This document shows positions 1 to 12,000 of a stretch of DNA of 64,000 nt, piece by piece (position 1 is the first letter of the stretch; the number at the start of each line of letters is the position of its first letter). This DNA is from Nemopilema nomurai (taxonomy: Eukaryota > Cnidaria > Scyphozoa > Rhizostomeae > Rhizostomatidae). The notes below the pieces were generated by a model. The model searched no databases and was not told the origin of the DNA. It was given only the letters and a program-made list of their open reading frames with translations. The position numbers and the translations under genes are program-made. The DNA lies in NCBI GenBank assembly GCA_003864495.1, contig ML133436.1, forward strand, positions 744,001 to 808,000. The letters run 5' to 3'.

Positions 1-80
1 ATTCATTGTGCATTTAATAGGCCCACTGTTTGCAGCTTTGAATATGTCAGTTTTTAATCAACTTTCTCAATTCTTTTCAG

Positions 81-3000
81 TGATTTAATGATTGGGAAAA
101 AGACAAGACAGAAAAACAAAGAGCATGAAGACAATTTGCCAACTCTGCCCCATTTTCAACCAGTATGTTGTCTTAATGCTCTTTCATTTTTCTATGCCCA
201 GGCTTTTTAATTTGATTTCAAGGTTGCTGAGGCTCAATGTTAAACATAATCAGTTGAAAAAGGACTATGAACATTCCAGAGCTTTTGTAAAAGTCCTGCA
301 GGGCTTGAAATTAGATTTTAAACAGTCAGAAACTTTAATTATAAGGAAATTTTGTAGCCTTCAGGGCTTGGCTTTTCGCGATGCATGCATAACAAACAGG
401 GTTATATTGGTTACAGTTGTATTACTGCTTGTAGGTGCTTAACCTGCAAATTTTTTAATATTTTAGAGAACTGAAAGAATTAGCAGGGAAGCAATGAAGC
501 CAATGAAACCAGAGGAGTTTGCCCAAATCTTATGCCAAAAGTTGGAAAAGGTCATACGTGATAGAGCTTTGACAGAAGGAGCTGCAGAAACACCACTTCA
601 AGTAGCTGTAAGTGATGCTTCCATTGTTTCTGCATATGAGCTAAAACTATTCGGGCTTATATGAATGTTAATCAATGAAAGGGTATTGCTGAGTTCTTGG
701 TGTTTGAGTCTTTCTTAATATTTATCTGTGCAATTCCTTACTGCTTTGACATACAAGAATTGCCCATTAGCTCAAGTAGGGTGAAATAAGATTATAAATT
801 ATAAATGCTGTGTTTGTTCACTGAAGGGTCAGTGGTATTGTGGCAACTGGTCCATACAGCTCATGTTACCACAAGAAAAAGAATAAGCTTTTTTATCAAT
901 TTTCAGAAGACTTTCTCTTACATTTTAAACTTTGTCTTATATGTATTTATATACATGTTGAATCACCAAGTTCTTTAAGGTTTTTCATTCTGAACAGCTG
1001 TAATATTATGTCATCAATTTTCATTTGCAGGATGAGTCATTGCAAGGGGTGAAGAAAAGTGAACAAACTAAGTCAATTATAACAGCTGGAACTGGACAGG
1101 CTTCTACAGAGGAACACATTAATGCTGGTAGTTGCTTGTCCCACAACAGCTATCCACATTCAGATCGGTATTCAGTTGCTGGAATGTCTTCAGTCAGTGG
1201 ATCTGAGCTGAAATCGGATAGCCAACTTAAATACCGGCACGGTGCAAAAGAATTGGCATCTGCTGTGCATCATGCATTACGGACAGAATTAAGGGAATGT
1301 CGTTGTGAACAATGTGTTGAAAAACACCTTCATCATCATATGACAATTGGTCAACAAATAGCACACTGTCAGTGCTGTGGCTTGTGCGGAAGGGTCACCA
1401 AGAACCACTGCTGCACCAGAAAAATAATGGACAGCATGGGAAATTAACTTCTACAAACTTAGAAACACTGAAAGGTCCACAAGTAATGGTAGATCATCAA
1501 AGAATTTACTCTTGGATAGAACATAATGAAAAGTATAAGTCTGAAATGTTGCATCCACACTCAGTAGACTCATCTCAAGCTTCAACATCGAAACACAGAC
1601 ATAGGCCACCTGTTGTATATGATACAAGTAGACCAGGCTATGCACCAGGAAATGTAGAGCATGGGTTCCCAAGGGATCATCCTGTGCCATTACTCTCACA
1701 ACCAGACCCTAGCCTGGTTCTGGAGGAAGCAAAACGTATATTGGAAGATACAAATCGGACCATGGGAAAAAGTTCAAGAAGAAGTGGAAGATCAAGTAGC
1801 AGGTACAATAGAAGCAATACGTTTTGTCATATATTTATAGTGAATGTAATGTTTAGCTAAACGTTTAGAGGGAAGTAACATTTTCTAGCAACCAATACAA
1901 TTTTTCATGCTTGTTTGTATATCCAAATGCTCACCTGTACCAATTTAATTTTATATTTTTGCTTATATGTATGTATACTTATAAATTATATATTTTCTAT
2001 ATAACATTTGCTGCCTAATTTATTGCAAGTATGTTATCATAGCCCAGTAAAAACTAGTCTGGTTTAATTGATTTATTTGAGGTTTTTAAATCCCCCAACC
2101 TTTAGTATGCTTAACCTTCTTCTTATTTATAGCTTTGAATATTTTCACATGTATTTTTATCTTAAGATAATAAAGAAATTAGACCCAATCATCTCAACTG
2201 TTTTTAGGGCTCCATACATGGAACCTGTTTACCCAGAGACAGCAGCAAGTACAACATCCGACAATTGGACTTTATCAGATTCTGCTTCATCTGTATCAAG
2301 AAATCAAGTTCCTTCGATCATATCTTCATCAATACCCTCTTCAGCATCACAGTATATCAATGAATCAAACAGTAACGTTCACTGTGATAGCATTCGTAGT
2401 CACAGCAGTGGTGGAAGTAGAGGAAGCAGACATGACATGACAGTGGTAACTTACTTTCTGGGATTAGAGCCAATTCCATATAGGACCAGTTTACGTGGCA
2501 AAAACATCACATTAGCGCAGTTCAAAGCATTGATCACCAAAAAAGGCACATATAGGTAAGCATTGTAACTTATATTAAACAATTTTTATTATGTGCTTGT
2601 AAATATGTTTAAGGAAGTGCTGTTTGTAAATGATCATTAATGATATAAAAAGATGCCAGCAGAAATTTCAACCAAAAGTTTACAGCCATTATATGTACAA
2701 AAGTTTTGATAGGCAGGTGTGAACTCAAGAATTGCTGCCCAAGAAAGAATTTAATTTCATGACTGCAATTAAAGCACACTAATGATAAACTCTGAAATTA
2801 ATGAAATTCTTTGTTGTGCACTATAAGGGTTGAAAACCACAATCCAGTGTGGTATCTTTCACATGCTGTATGTGACTATGTATTGGATAGAAGTTAGAGA
2901 GGTAGCCACGCGTGGAATGGAACTTTATTAATCTAATATTTAGTTCCTTGATTTAATTGATTTCGCTGGCTATCATACGGAACTTTGGAGGCAGATTAGG

Positions 3001-3467
3001 GAGAGCTGATCATTCAAAACAAGGCATATTGATTGGATTTTGGAAGAGTACTGACTAATAAACTGTTTCTCGACCAAGTTTAGTTGATGCATGCTGCAAC
3101 AACGAGTGGCTTGTGGTTTCCTTAACCCAACTCTGAAGCTGTATTGTTTCTTTGACGTCTTTGCAATCTTTCCCTGTGTTTGACATAATTGCCCGTTATC
3201 GCTTTGATCCGTTTTTGAATTCTTCATGCTCTGTTCAAATATTGGCTGGTTCAGATTTAAAGTCTTATCGTTGTGTCCGTTTAAATTAGTTAAATATCAT
3301 GCTAGGCCACTTTGTGCAAATTTCTAATGATCTTGCTTGTTTGCAGGTATTTCTTCAAGACAAAAACTAAAGACGACGGGACTGTTTATCAGCAAGTCGA
3401 AAACGATAATGAGTATTTGCCGAAGTTCGAAAATAAAATTGTAGTAAAAGTCGAAAAGGTTGAGTAA
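81..3467 (+). CDS. axin: Axin, 3' part (GSK3-binding region to DIX domain), 5' end outside window
   Basis: Scaffold of the cytoplasmic beta-catenin destruction complex. I read five exons: 81-162, 467-607, 1031-1802, 2208-2555 and 3347-3467 (TAA at 3465), all bounded by GT/AG with matching phases. Exons 1-2 give LPHFQP then [17 protein letters not shown], matching the GSK3-beta-binding helix of Axin (human PQKFAEELIHRLEAV). The end of exon 3 has [15 protein letters not shown], as in the segment before the Axin DIX. Exons 4-5 encode a full C-terminal DIX domain ([31 protein letters not shown], then [13 protein letters not shown]), which polymerises with Dishevelled. The RGS domain must lie upstream of the window. 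Anomaly: in exon 3 the reading frame must drop by one base between about 1372 and 1447, because the upstream frame stops at TAA 1445-1447 while the downstream frame is clearly Axin. No ESILDEHVQRVL-type beta-catenin helix is visible. The identification rests on the DIX domain and is firm. Confidence 0.93.
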
Positions 3468-6057
3468 TAATGAGCGACATTGAATTTTGGAAAGTAATGA
3501 TATTGTAATTATTTCACAATCAACGTATTCCGTTAACTTTATAATTCGCACACACATCTTTTGTTATTGTTTTAAAACTTATCAGAACAAATTCTTCTCC
3601 GCAGCTATTTCAAAATTTTGAGATTTATGTCGACATGTTAGTCTGCATAAATATTCAGTCGTAATTTCCAACCAAATTATTCCATGCATTTTAGGACACG
3701 ACCTAAGGCTAAGCTCTTGGTCTGGCAAAGAAAGATGCTAAACGAAAAAGTAAAATGGCCGAAAAAGCGCATCCTTTGAGAAATATCTAAGTAAATGTCC
3801 CTCCCAGTACCGAATGATAGAAGCAAGCCATATCTAACCTTGTCCTCGATTTCACTGCAACCCTGGTGCGAGGCCTCTAGCTGTGCAGTGCCTAAGTGTA
3901 AGGTTGTTTCAAACTAACGAAAGCATTACTTCTAGTAACGAAAACTCACTTTTAACCTTTTGTACTTTTTCATCTTTGGATACTCTCTAAAACTGATATT
4001 CATAGGACGAACGAACGATAATCGTTCCCTCTCTAAAAACTTTGTATTAGCAGATAAGAACCGTATTAATCAACACTTGAACTACGTTTACAGAACAAGG
4101 CTACCATATCATTTGGTTCACCCTCTTTGCACTGCACCCTTTGACAAGTGGCAAATAATTTTAACCCCAGTATTCTGTTGCATCTTTTGCCCATAAACTT
4201 GCAAATGCACGAGGTGTTCGTATCCCTGTAAAGCATATTAGATAATGGTAGTTTGATATGCAATATTTGTCAAGCCATACGCATTTTTATACGAAAACTA
4301 TTGATAATTTTAAAATTCTGTCTCAGAGAGGTATTGGAAGTAATGTGTACAAAAATTTTGTAATATATTATACATATTGGATACGTTAGAAAGCTGTGTA
4401 ACCTCATTTGGTTTGGAGTAAGATTTGGATGCATTTTCAATGGACAGATGACAAGAAACCCATTGGGTGACTTTCCTTTATCTGCACTGTTTACACAAAT
4501 CTGATGTTTTGTCACTTTTTCCACTGTTGGTTGAAAAGGGGGAATAATTGTCATAGGAATAATTGAAGTAGGGCAAGACGGACATGCAGCCAAATAAATG
4601 ATTATTCCTACATCTGCCAGGCGAATTACAAAGGCAAAGTTACATAAAACAAACGTAACATTGAATGGTGCCAAGAACTTAATGCAAGACTCATCCATCC
4701 TGGTCGTAAGATCTTCATAAGTGCCCTGAAAAAGCTGTTGTCTTTGGCACCTCTTGTGTGATGGCAGTGTGCTGGCAGTGGCTTGTAAATCGATTAGGTA
4801 TATCTGAGAGTATCTTTCAATTAAGGGCATTGTATTGCCCCCACTCTGAGGCATCTACCAAATGACCAGCCTTGATATATACTGCATCAGACAACTTTAT
4901 AATGCGCTAACTTTGAACTAGAAAGGTTTTATCAAAATATTCTTTGGACCTAGTGATAAAGATAGATGCGAGGACGACAATTTCAAAGGCAGACAAATAC
5001 AGCTTGGACATGTATGGCAATGTCTGTATAAGAAAGTCAATAACGCGAAAAGAACAAAGTGCAGAAGCAAAACCATCTCATTTTGCCCAACATGAATTCG
5101 GGTCTGTGCAATCATGCCCATAACTGTCCTTAACTTGTTATCAAGACCAATGTCATCATATTGTGAAGGATGAATTTACCCCATGTTAAAGTCTGCTGCA
5201 CAATAAAAGAAAACTGATTTCTTTTGCAAATAAACGTATGCAGTAGAGAATCGTTTACTTAACAAACCACTTCAGAAACAGAGACGCTGCTTCAGGACTT
5301 GGTTAAATAGACCCTGAGAATATGACGTAACCTCGATGGACGTGTTTCTGATTCTGTATAATTCATAAACGGATCTAAGTGAATTGAAGTGCGGGTTGGT
5401 GTAGGGTCTTGCCAGTTCTACAAAAGCAGTTTTGGCATGCCAGTCTTCCCGTACCTAAGAATAGGCTCCCTTGCGCAATAATTATGCGGCATATGCCTTC
5501 TTGACTGGCCAATAGTTCTACTAGAGCGAAGTGATTTCATGAACTATACTTTTTAGAATTATTACTGACATATGACGTAGGGAGGCATGGTTTCATAAAG
5601 AGGGAAAATGGGCGTAATGCTTTTTTAAATGCTTGGGTGTAATTTCCGAACGTGTAAACCGAAGGAAGCTTGAGGTATCATAGACAATAAATGGAGGGGA
5701 GCTTTCGGGAAGCGAGAGGTTAGCTCTGGCCCCAGTTATCTTTAGCTCCAATTTTTTGGAAACTGTACTATTTTTAGATTGATTACGAGCTATTTTAGCT
5801 CTTTTTTATCATAATCGTGTCAAATGTTGGCTCACCAATCTGTACAGAATTTATGTGACACAACACAAGGATTTTTTGTTCATCTCAATGAATGCTGTCT
5901 TTCCCAGACTCCACGGGGCAACTCCTCAAACACAACAGCAACTCCCTTACCTCAAATGACGCAAGTGTTTTGCTGACAAATTTGGCTCAGGCTTCGGTGA
6001 TTTCGTTTTAGAAAAACAGCTTCGAGGAAAAGTTGGAGCTTGGGGAAATAAAGCAAA
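3468..6057. other. Intergenic region between Axin and HGS
   Basis: Contains the Axin 3' UTR, an unrecognised minus-strand ORF (4270-4854, described separately) and the HGS promoter and 5' UTR. Apart from that ORF I see no conserved coding segment, RNA gene or clear repeat. Confidence 0.6.
4270..4854 (-). CDS. Unrecognised 194-codon ORF with one hydrophobic segment
   Basis: The longest open frame in this intergenic stretch, and I do not recognise it. About residues 58-88 form a hydrophobic stretch (FLAPFNVTFVLCNFAFVIRL and following) that could be membrane-spanning, followed by CPSCPTS. Just upstream on the same strand (5121-4918) is another open stretch with a membrane-like segment (MVLLLHFVLFALLTFLYRHC). 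An overlapping frame there is also hydrophobic (LYLSAFEIVVLASIFITR). The frames do not join. It may be a decayed membrane-protein gene, a gene with introns I cannot place, or chance. No splice structure supports it. Confidence 0.2.
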   Translation of the reverse strand: MPQSGGNTMPLIERYSQIYLIDLQATASTLPSHKRCQRQQLFQGTYEDLTTRMDESCIKFLAPFNVTFVLCNFAFVIRLADVGIIIYLAACPSCPTSIIPMTIIPPFQPTVEKVTKHQICVNSADKGKSPNGFLVICPLKMHPNLTPNQMRLHSFLTYPICIIYYKIFVHITSNTSLRQNFKIINSFRIKMRMA

Positions 6058-9000
6058 ATGGGTATTCTAGGTGGAGGTGGAGGAACTTCCAACTTCGAGA
6101 GGCTTCTCGGTGAGACCCGATTTATGTTGTGTTCGGTCTGACATGTTTACCCTCAATGCCTGCTGTAATTGTTGATGATGGAATAGGCCTAAACTCTGCT
6201 CATCACAGTGGAAAGTCAGCAGTCTTTATTCGATAACAAGTGGGAAGTTCTGAAGATTCATTCGTGTTGATGAAATTTTAAGAGGCTTTTCGCATGCGAA
6301 CTAAAGTTAAATAGGATGTTGTCACTTGTAGTTAAAACGTAGACCACTCTGCAAACACTCGTTAGACTTTTTTGACATGTTTAGAGAAGCATTTATCGGG
6401 AAAACTCAATAACTGATTGCAAAACTCAGCATACAGAAGCGTTATCGAAGGTATCTAGGGTAAATTTACCTTTTGTTCATCATCTTTGCGCACGCTATAG
6501 TTATATATTCCTTTGTTCCCGTTACTCAACTTTCGAAAGTAGAAGTCGAACATCACATGTAATATCTAAACATCGCCTATTATTTCTTTAGAGCTCACAA
6601 CTAGCCAACTACAGCTTGAACCAAACTGGGCAAATATCCTAGAGCTGTGTGATTCAATTAGGCAAAAGGATGTTACGTAAGTATAGAGGATAATGTTGTA
6701 TAAACCTGACACATTTACCTTTGATGGAATCCATCAAATCATAAATACTGACATCAACAAAAGAGAAAGTCTTAGTTTTCTGGCACTAAATATCACTCAT
6801 TTCATGTTAAAGTAGATTGAAGCTGAATTATAGTTTGAGTTCTTCAGGGAGACATTGCTTTGACTCCCCTCTGTGTCACAATACACAAAGAGAGCAAAAA
6901 TGACACATTGCATGAGAAGTCTGTTTTTATTCGATCAAGTACCGTCAAGGCTTTTAATGGCAACATTATCATAATCTGTCATAGAGGCTACTATCTATGT
7001 TGTTTTTTGTAGATTGCCTTTTTCAATCGCCAGATGAACTTTAAATGTAATAGCAGCTCACTTGAAGCTCTGATAGTGCTCTTCAAGTGTCTTGTGATTG
7101 TTCTTGTTACCTATTTGTTAATTTGACATTTGTGAGATGAGCGTAAACAAGTTTGTTTGCTAGAGAATAACTGGATGATCAATGATGAATCAAAATAATG
7201 TTTAATTATATACTTATTGCTTGGGTATAAAATATTGAACTGCAAGTCAGATGCTGCAGCTGAACAGTTTTGATAGATCAACCTTTGTTAGACATAGTGA
7301 TTTGAAAATTGTCTTTTGCTAAAATTAATATCTGCATTTATTTATGAACAAAGGGATAGAGAAATTATTCACATAACTAGATTGGCATGCCACTTTGCTG
7401 GACTACCATTTTATTTCTTTGATGCTGAATCTAAGGTTTACCAATGAACTGAATTTTCTTTCTTTAACAGGGCCAAATATGCAGTTGCTGCAATCAGAAA
7501 GAAGTTCCAGGACAAAAATCCTCATGTTGTCAAATTTGCATTGATTGTAAGTAATATATAGTTAAATTTGCATATATATATTAAACTTCCTTTATATTGA
7601 AAACCAAATATTTTTTCTCATGTTTTGACAAAGTTATATATTAAAAATTAGCTTTTTTATAGCAAGAAGTAGAAAATTCCAACAATCATCTCATGGCAAT
7701 TTATGATAAAAGTATCTTACATTCGTGTCTTGAAAATTCCTTGTTGCACTTGCAAAGAAATAGTTTTGGTATATAATTAATATTTCATTTTTATTAGGAA
7801 TGTAATACCAGGCCTTGCAATTTGAGGCGCATGATCGTGCACACCCACATCATCACACACCATATCTATTCCAGATGCATGATTTCTAGTTTAAGACTTG
7901 TCATAATTCCAAGGGCCTTGGCTGTCCATTCATTGGCTTCACTTCAATGCTGAGCTTATTATTTTTTCATAGGATGCTAATTTTTTAAACTAATAAAAGC
8001 AGCAAGCATGTGAACCGAAGCTCAAATGTCTCCATTTTCACCCTTTATCAATCCATCTGCAGATGTTGTAAAAATCTCTGATTTTGTAACCCACACTCAA
8101 AGAGTCCCTTACCCAAAGAGATCTATTTTGTTAATTTTGATCTCTAAATGGCTGGACATATAACTGCCGTTATTTGTAGTTCAATTCTTATGTAACAAAC
8201 ATCACATGTCCTAATTAATATACTGCATGACTTATCATGTGCCTGCAAAAAATTGAGCAACAAGGAATATAATGCTTAGAATTAAAAAAATTTTCATTTA
8301 GACACTTGAAGCTTGCACAAAGAACTGTGGTGGGCCTCTGCATGATGAAGTGGCTACAAGAGAAGTCTTGGACGAGTTAAGAAATCTAGCAAATGTTAGT
8401 TTCATTTATTCTCTTCTACTTCTAGGTAATGTGTATCTCAAAGTATGGTCATTAAGAGGATTAGACTGTTACTTGGTCTTTAATATTGAATCATTTGGTT
8501 TACCCATAAATCAATGTGTCTGTCTCACAGTATGGAGCCTGTTATGTAGGATGCATCACACAAAGATTTGTGAAAAGAATCAAACATAATACCCAAGTTG
8601 ATGCTGTGCCAAGATAATTTTGATGGCAATCTTTATATTATTGGACAACCTGAGTTTTCTTTCCACCTAGTAGTTTTGGTGTCTTTATATTCCAAATCCT
8701 GTTTTATGTAAGACAACAGTTCCAAAAATCCCAATTGGGACAGCAGCTTTTGTTTTGTACATTGTTTCAGTCAGTTTATTCAGCTAATGGAAAGTTTTCA
8801 CAGGTTCTTATGATGTTTGCAATGAAGCTGATGATGAAAAAGGGAAATTTTGAGTCCATTTTTGATAACATCTTCAGGAAAACTTTATTGATAATACTTT
8901 TAGGATGTCCCTCTATGTTTTTTTACATGTTGTGAAATGCTTAAGTGAGTCAGTAGTTAATCATCAACACTTGGTACAATTATTAGTATTTTGCTTTTCA

Positions 9001-12000
9001 GATTGTATCTTCATAAGAGTTGTATATTCAAGTATCTTTCATCCTCTTGTCCTAGACTGGCAGTGATCCCGTAAAGCAACAAACACTAAGCATGATTCAA
9101 ACCTGGAACCAGACTTTGGGCAAAAAGTCTAGCTATAAAATAATCCAGGATGCATATAATGTCCTGAAGGCAGAAGGTATGCAATATATAAATCAAATGC
9201 TGTTCTCAAGGACTCGCTGACAATGCAGCATGCAAAGATGTCATCTCTTTTGCAGTGGCATTTCACCTTATCCTTTTGCATCTCTCCTTTTTGCATGCAT
9301 AACAATAATCTGTGAGCTCCTTTATCAGAACCCTGTGTTGCAAATCTGTAGTCAGCATGGCACCTCTCTTCTTACAGTATTGCAACTCTATTGCACAAGT
9401 GTTTAAGCTCTATTGAATGTTTCAACAGGTATAACATTTCAGGCTGCTTTTGTTATTTATGAATTTCTGCCAAATTCACATTGCATGCTTGTGCAATTTT
9501 ATCATTTTCTAAACTTTCTGTTAGGCAATGCCATTTTCACTTAATTGTCTCAAAAAATATCATGCCTATCCCTCTTTTGTCTTTATTTTCTTGGGTTATT
9601 TTTCACTTGTAAGTATGAGAAAAAGCATTTATCAACAAACCTACAAAGCTTACTTGTTTTTAATATTTACTTTTGTCAGCTATTTTCTATTTTCTTAATT
9701 TACTTTATTTGTTTGCTTCATGTTCTTTCTGCAACAGTTTCCAATTTAATTGTTGTAGGGCATACATTTCCACAGCTTCATGAAAGCGAAGCAATGTATT
9801 CAGCAGAAACGGTAAGATGCAAGTTTCTACGTCTTTCTGTATATATTTATATTATATATTCCTTGAGATCTCCTTTAAGACTTTGCATCCAATTCTCATT
9901 GTGATGTGGAAATGATTGGACACAAAAAATTTTTTTCATGTTATCACAACACTTTATTCCAAGGGTACTAGTATTTCTTGTGTCTCTGACTTATCAATTC
10001 CAAAATGCAATTGTTCAACAAACATTATCAATAGTAGTGACTTTTTAGTCATTTACGAGCTATTCTCTAAGCTACCACCCCAAAGGCCTCAAGCAATTTT
10101 ATATCCACACAGTTTTGTGTCCCAACAGATTGTATATTTCCGATGACTTCGTTGCTGTGTGCGGAATTTCCTCCAAATATAAAAACTTCATGGCAAACAT
10201 CACTTTCTTGTGTATGAGACATTATCAATTCTACATTTTCAATTTCCTAATTTGATTGAATGGCTTTGATTTTTTATATCCATGTCACTACATTGAAACA
10301 CCACGTCATTACATTGAAAGATATGATACCGCTTGAATAGAAATATTAACAACAATAAACTTTACTTAAATAGATGAAACACAAAGCGCTTGTAGCATTA
10401 ATGAAAATATGGCAGATTTAAGAAAACAATTTTTCTCTCCTGTTGTTAGTTTTTTGAGTTGGGCCCTTGAGTTCATTTAATCAGCTGAAATTTCCGATAT
10501 CTTTTATTACATTCAAGTCTGTTTGCTCTATGCTGGTAGATTCGTTATTTCTATATTTCAATTCCATACATATTTTACGTATTTCATTTCTCCACAGTTA
10601 TACTTTCAAAAGCCATCATATATATATATACGTTTTTAACTTTTTTCTAATCGGAAATGTTCTCAAAAGCAACCATGTCATGAGTAAGATTGCTAAACGG
10701 TCCTAAATTGTTCCAATGACACGGAAACTTTCATTCTGCTATCATTCTGGACTCTGTGATATTTCAAATGTGAAGATAAAGTATAGAACTGCGGTAGCCC
10801 ATTAAATGGCATTTTTACCAACATTGCAGGCATGTACAAAATTGCCTTTAGATGATAATTGCAGTTCTATGGCTGGCTAATAACTGAGAAGATTGAAATT
10901 CTGTTGCTGTGTTTTTGTGCTTTCTCTAAAAATTCAGGATTGTTTTAGATGGGTTATTGTTTCTGCAAATTTCTAGCGTTTTGTTTTAGAAGTAGGAAAA
11001 CCACAAGGTAGCGATGTTTCCTCAACAACCGTTTTGCTTGTAGGATAACTTTTCGAATGATTTATTTCAAAACTTCATGAAAAGTCTATTGTGTTGTATT
11101 GCGTCAAAGAGTTAAGTGCGTATGAAGTGACCTTCTGCGTGTGATTTCAATCCATATTAACGCCGCTTTCCAGTACTCAGTGACCCAATAGAAACTAATC
11201 TGTTTTGTTTGAAACTTCAAGGAAAATTTTGTTTTGCTTGGAAATTTCGTAAAAGAATTGAAAAGTTTAATGCAATACCCTGATTTTGAATGCTTAAGAT
11301 AAATAGTGGGTGGTGAAAAAATTACTTTTGTCTTTTGGAGAAAATATTGTGCTATAAGAATTACAAAACATTTTTTTCACCGATCTTAAGTAGAGTAAAC
11401 ACGCTCGCCTTTTCTGTTTATAGGTGGTCAGCTATGTTCATTTACATACTAATTCTCCCTGCATTGAAAATTCCTCGCGACTTTTTTCCCAGCTTCTTTC
11501 GTTGTTTTCATTAAAAGCATGCCTTCGTTTCCAAAGCCACCGTTTAGCAAACTACCTCTGTTCTGCAAAAATAAATAAACGTTTTTGCGATTAACCATGC
11601 CTAATTATTTTGAAATTTTCAACCCATCTTGCATTATACCTTTCTTTTTACCAATAATTTGGGTAACCAATGCGTGTTCATTCATTTTGCCTCAGAAAGC
11701 AGCATTAATTAAAATGAACAGCTATTTAAGCGGTGTCATTTGTCGTATCATATTTTTCAAGCTACTGATAACACAAAAGGCTTTACGAATCAAGAATTTT
11801 CAACAATAATGGCGACCGTAGAAAGTGATGCTGTAGCATTTTTGGGTCGTGTAGTTCAACATTTCTGTCAATTTTGGCTCTACAAATTAATATGACTATC
11901 ATGGTGAATTTGATTACAATCAAATGAAACTCAGTATTTCTACAAATTGATTATCGACAGACTGTGCTCTTTTTTAAGGCATTTGTAGATTAGTCCTTAG

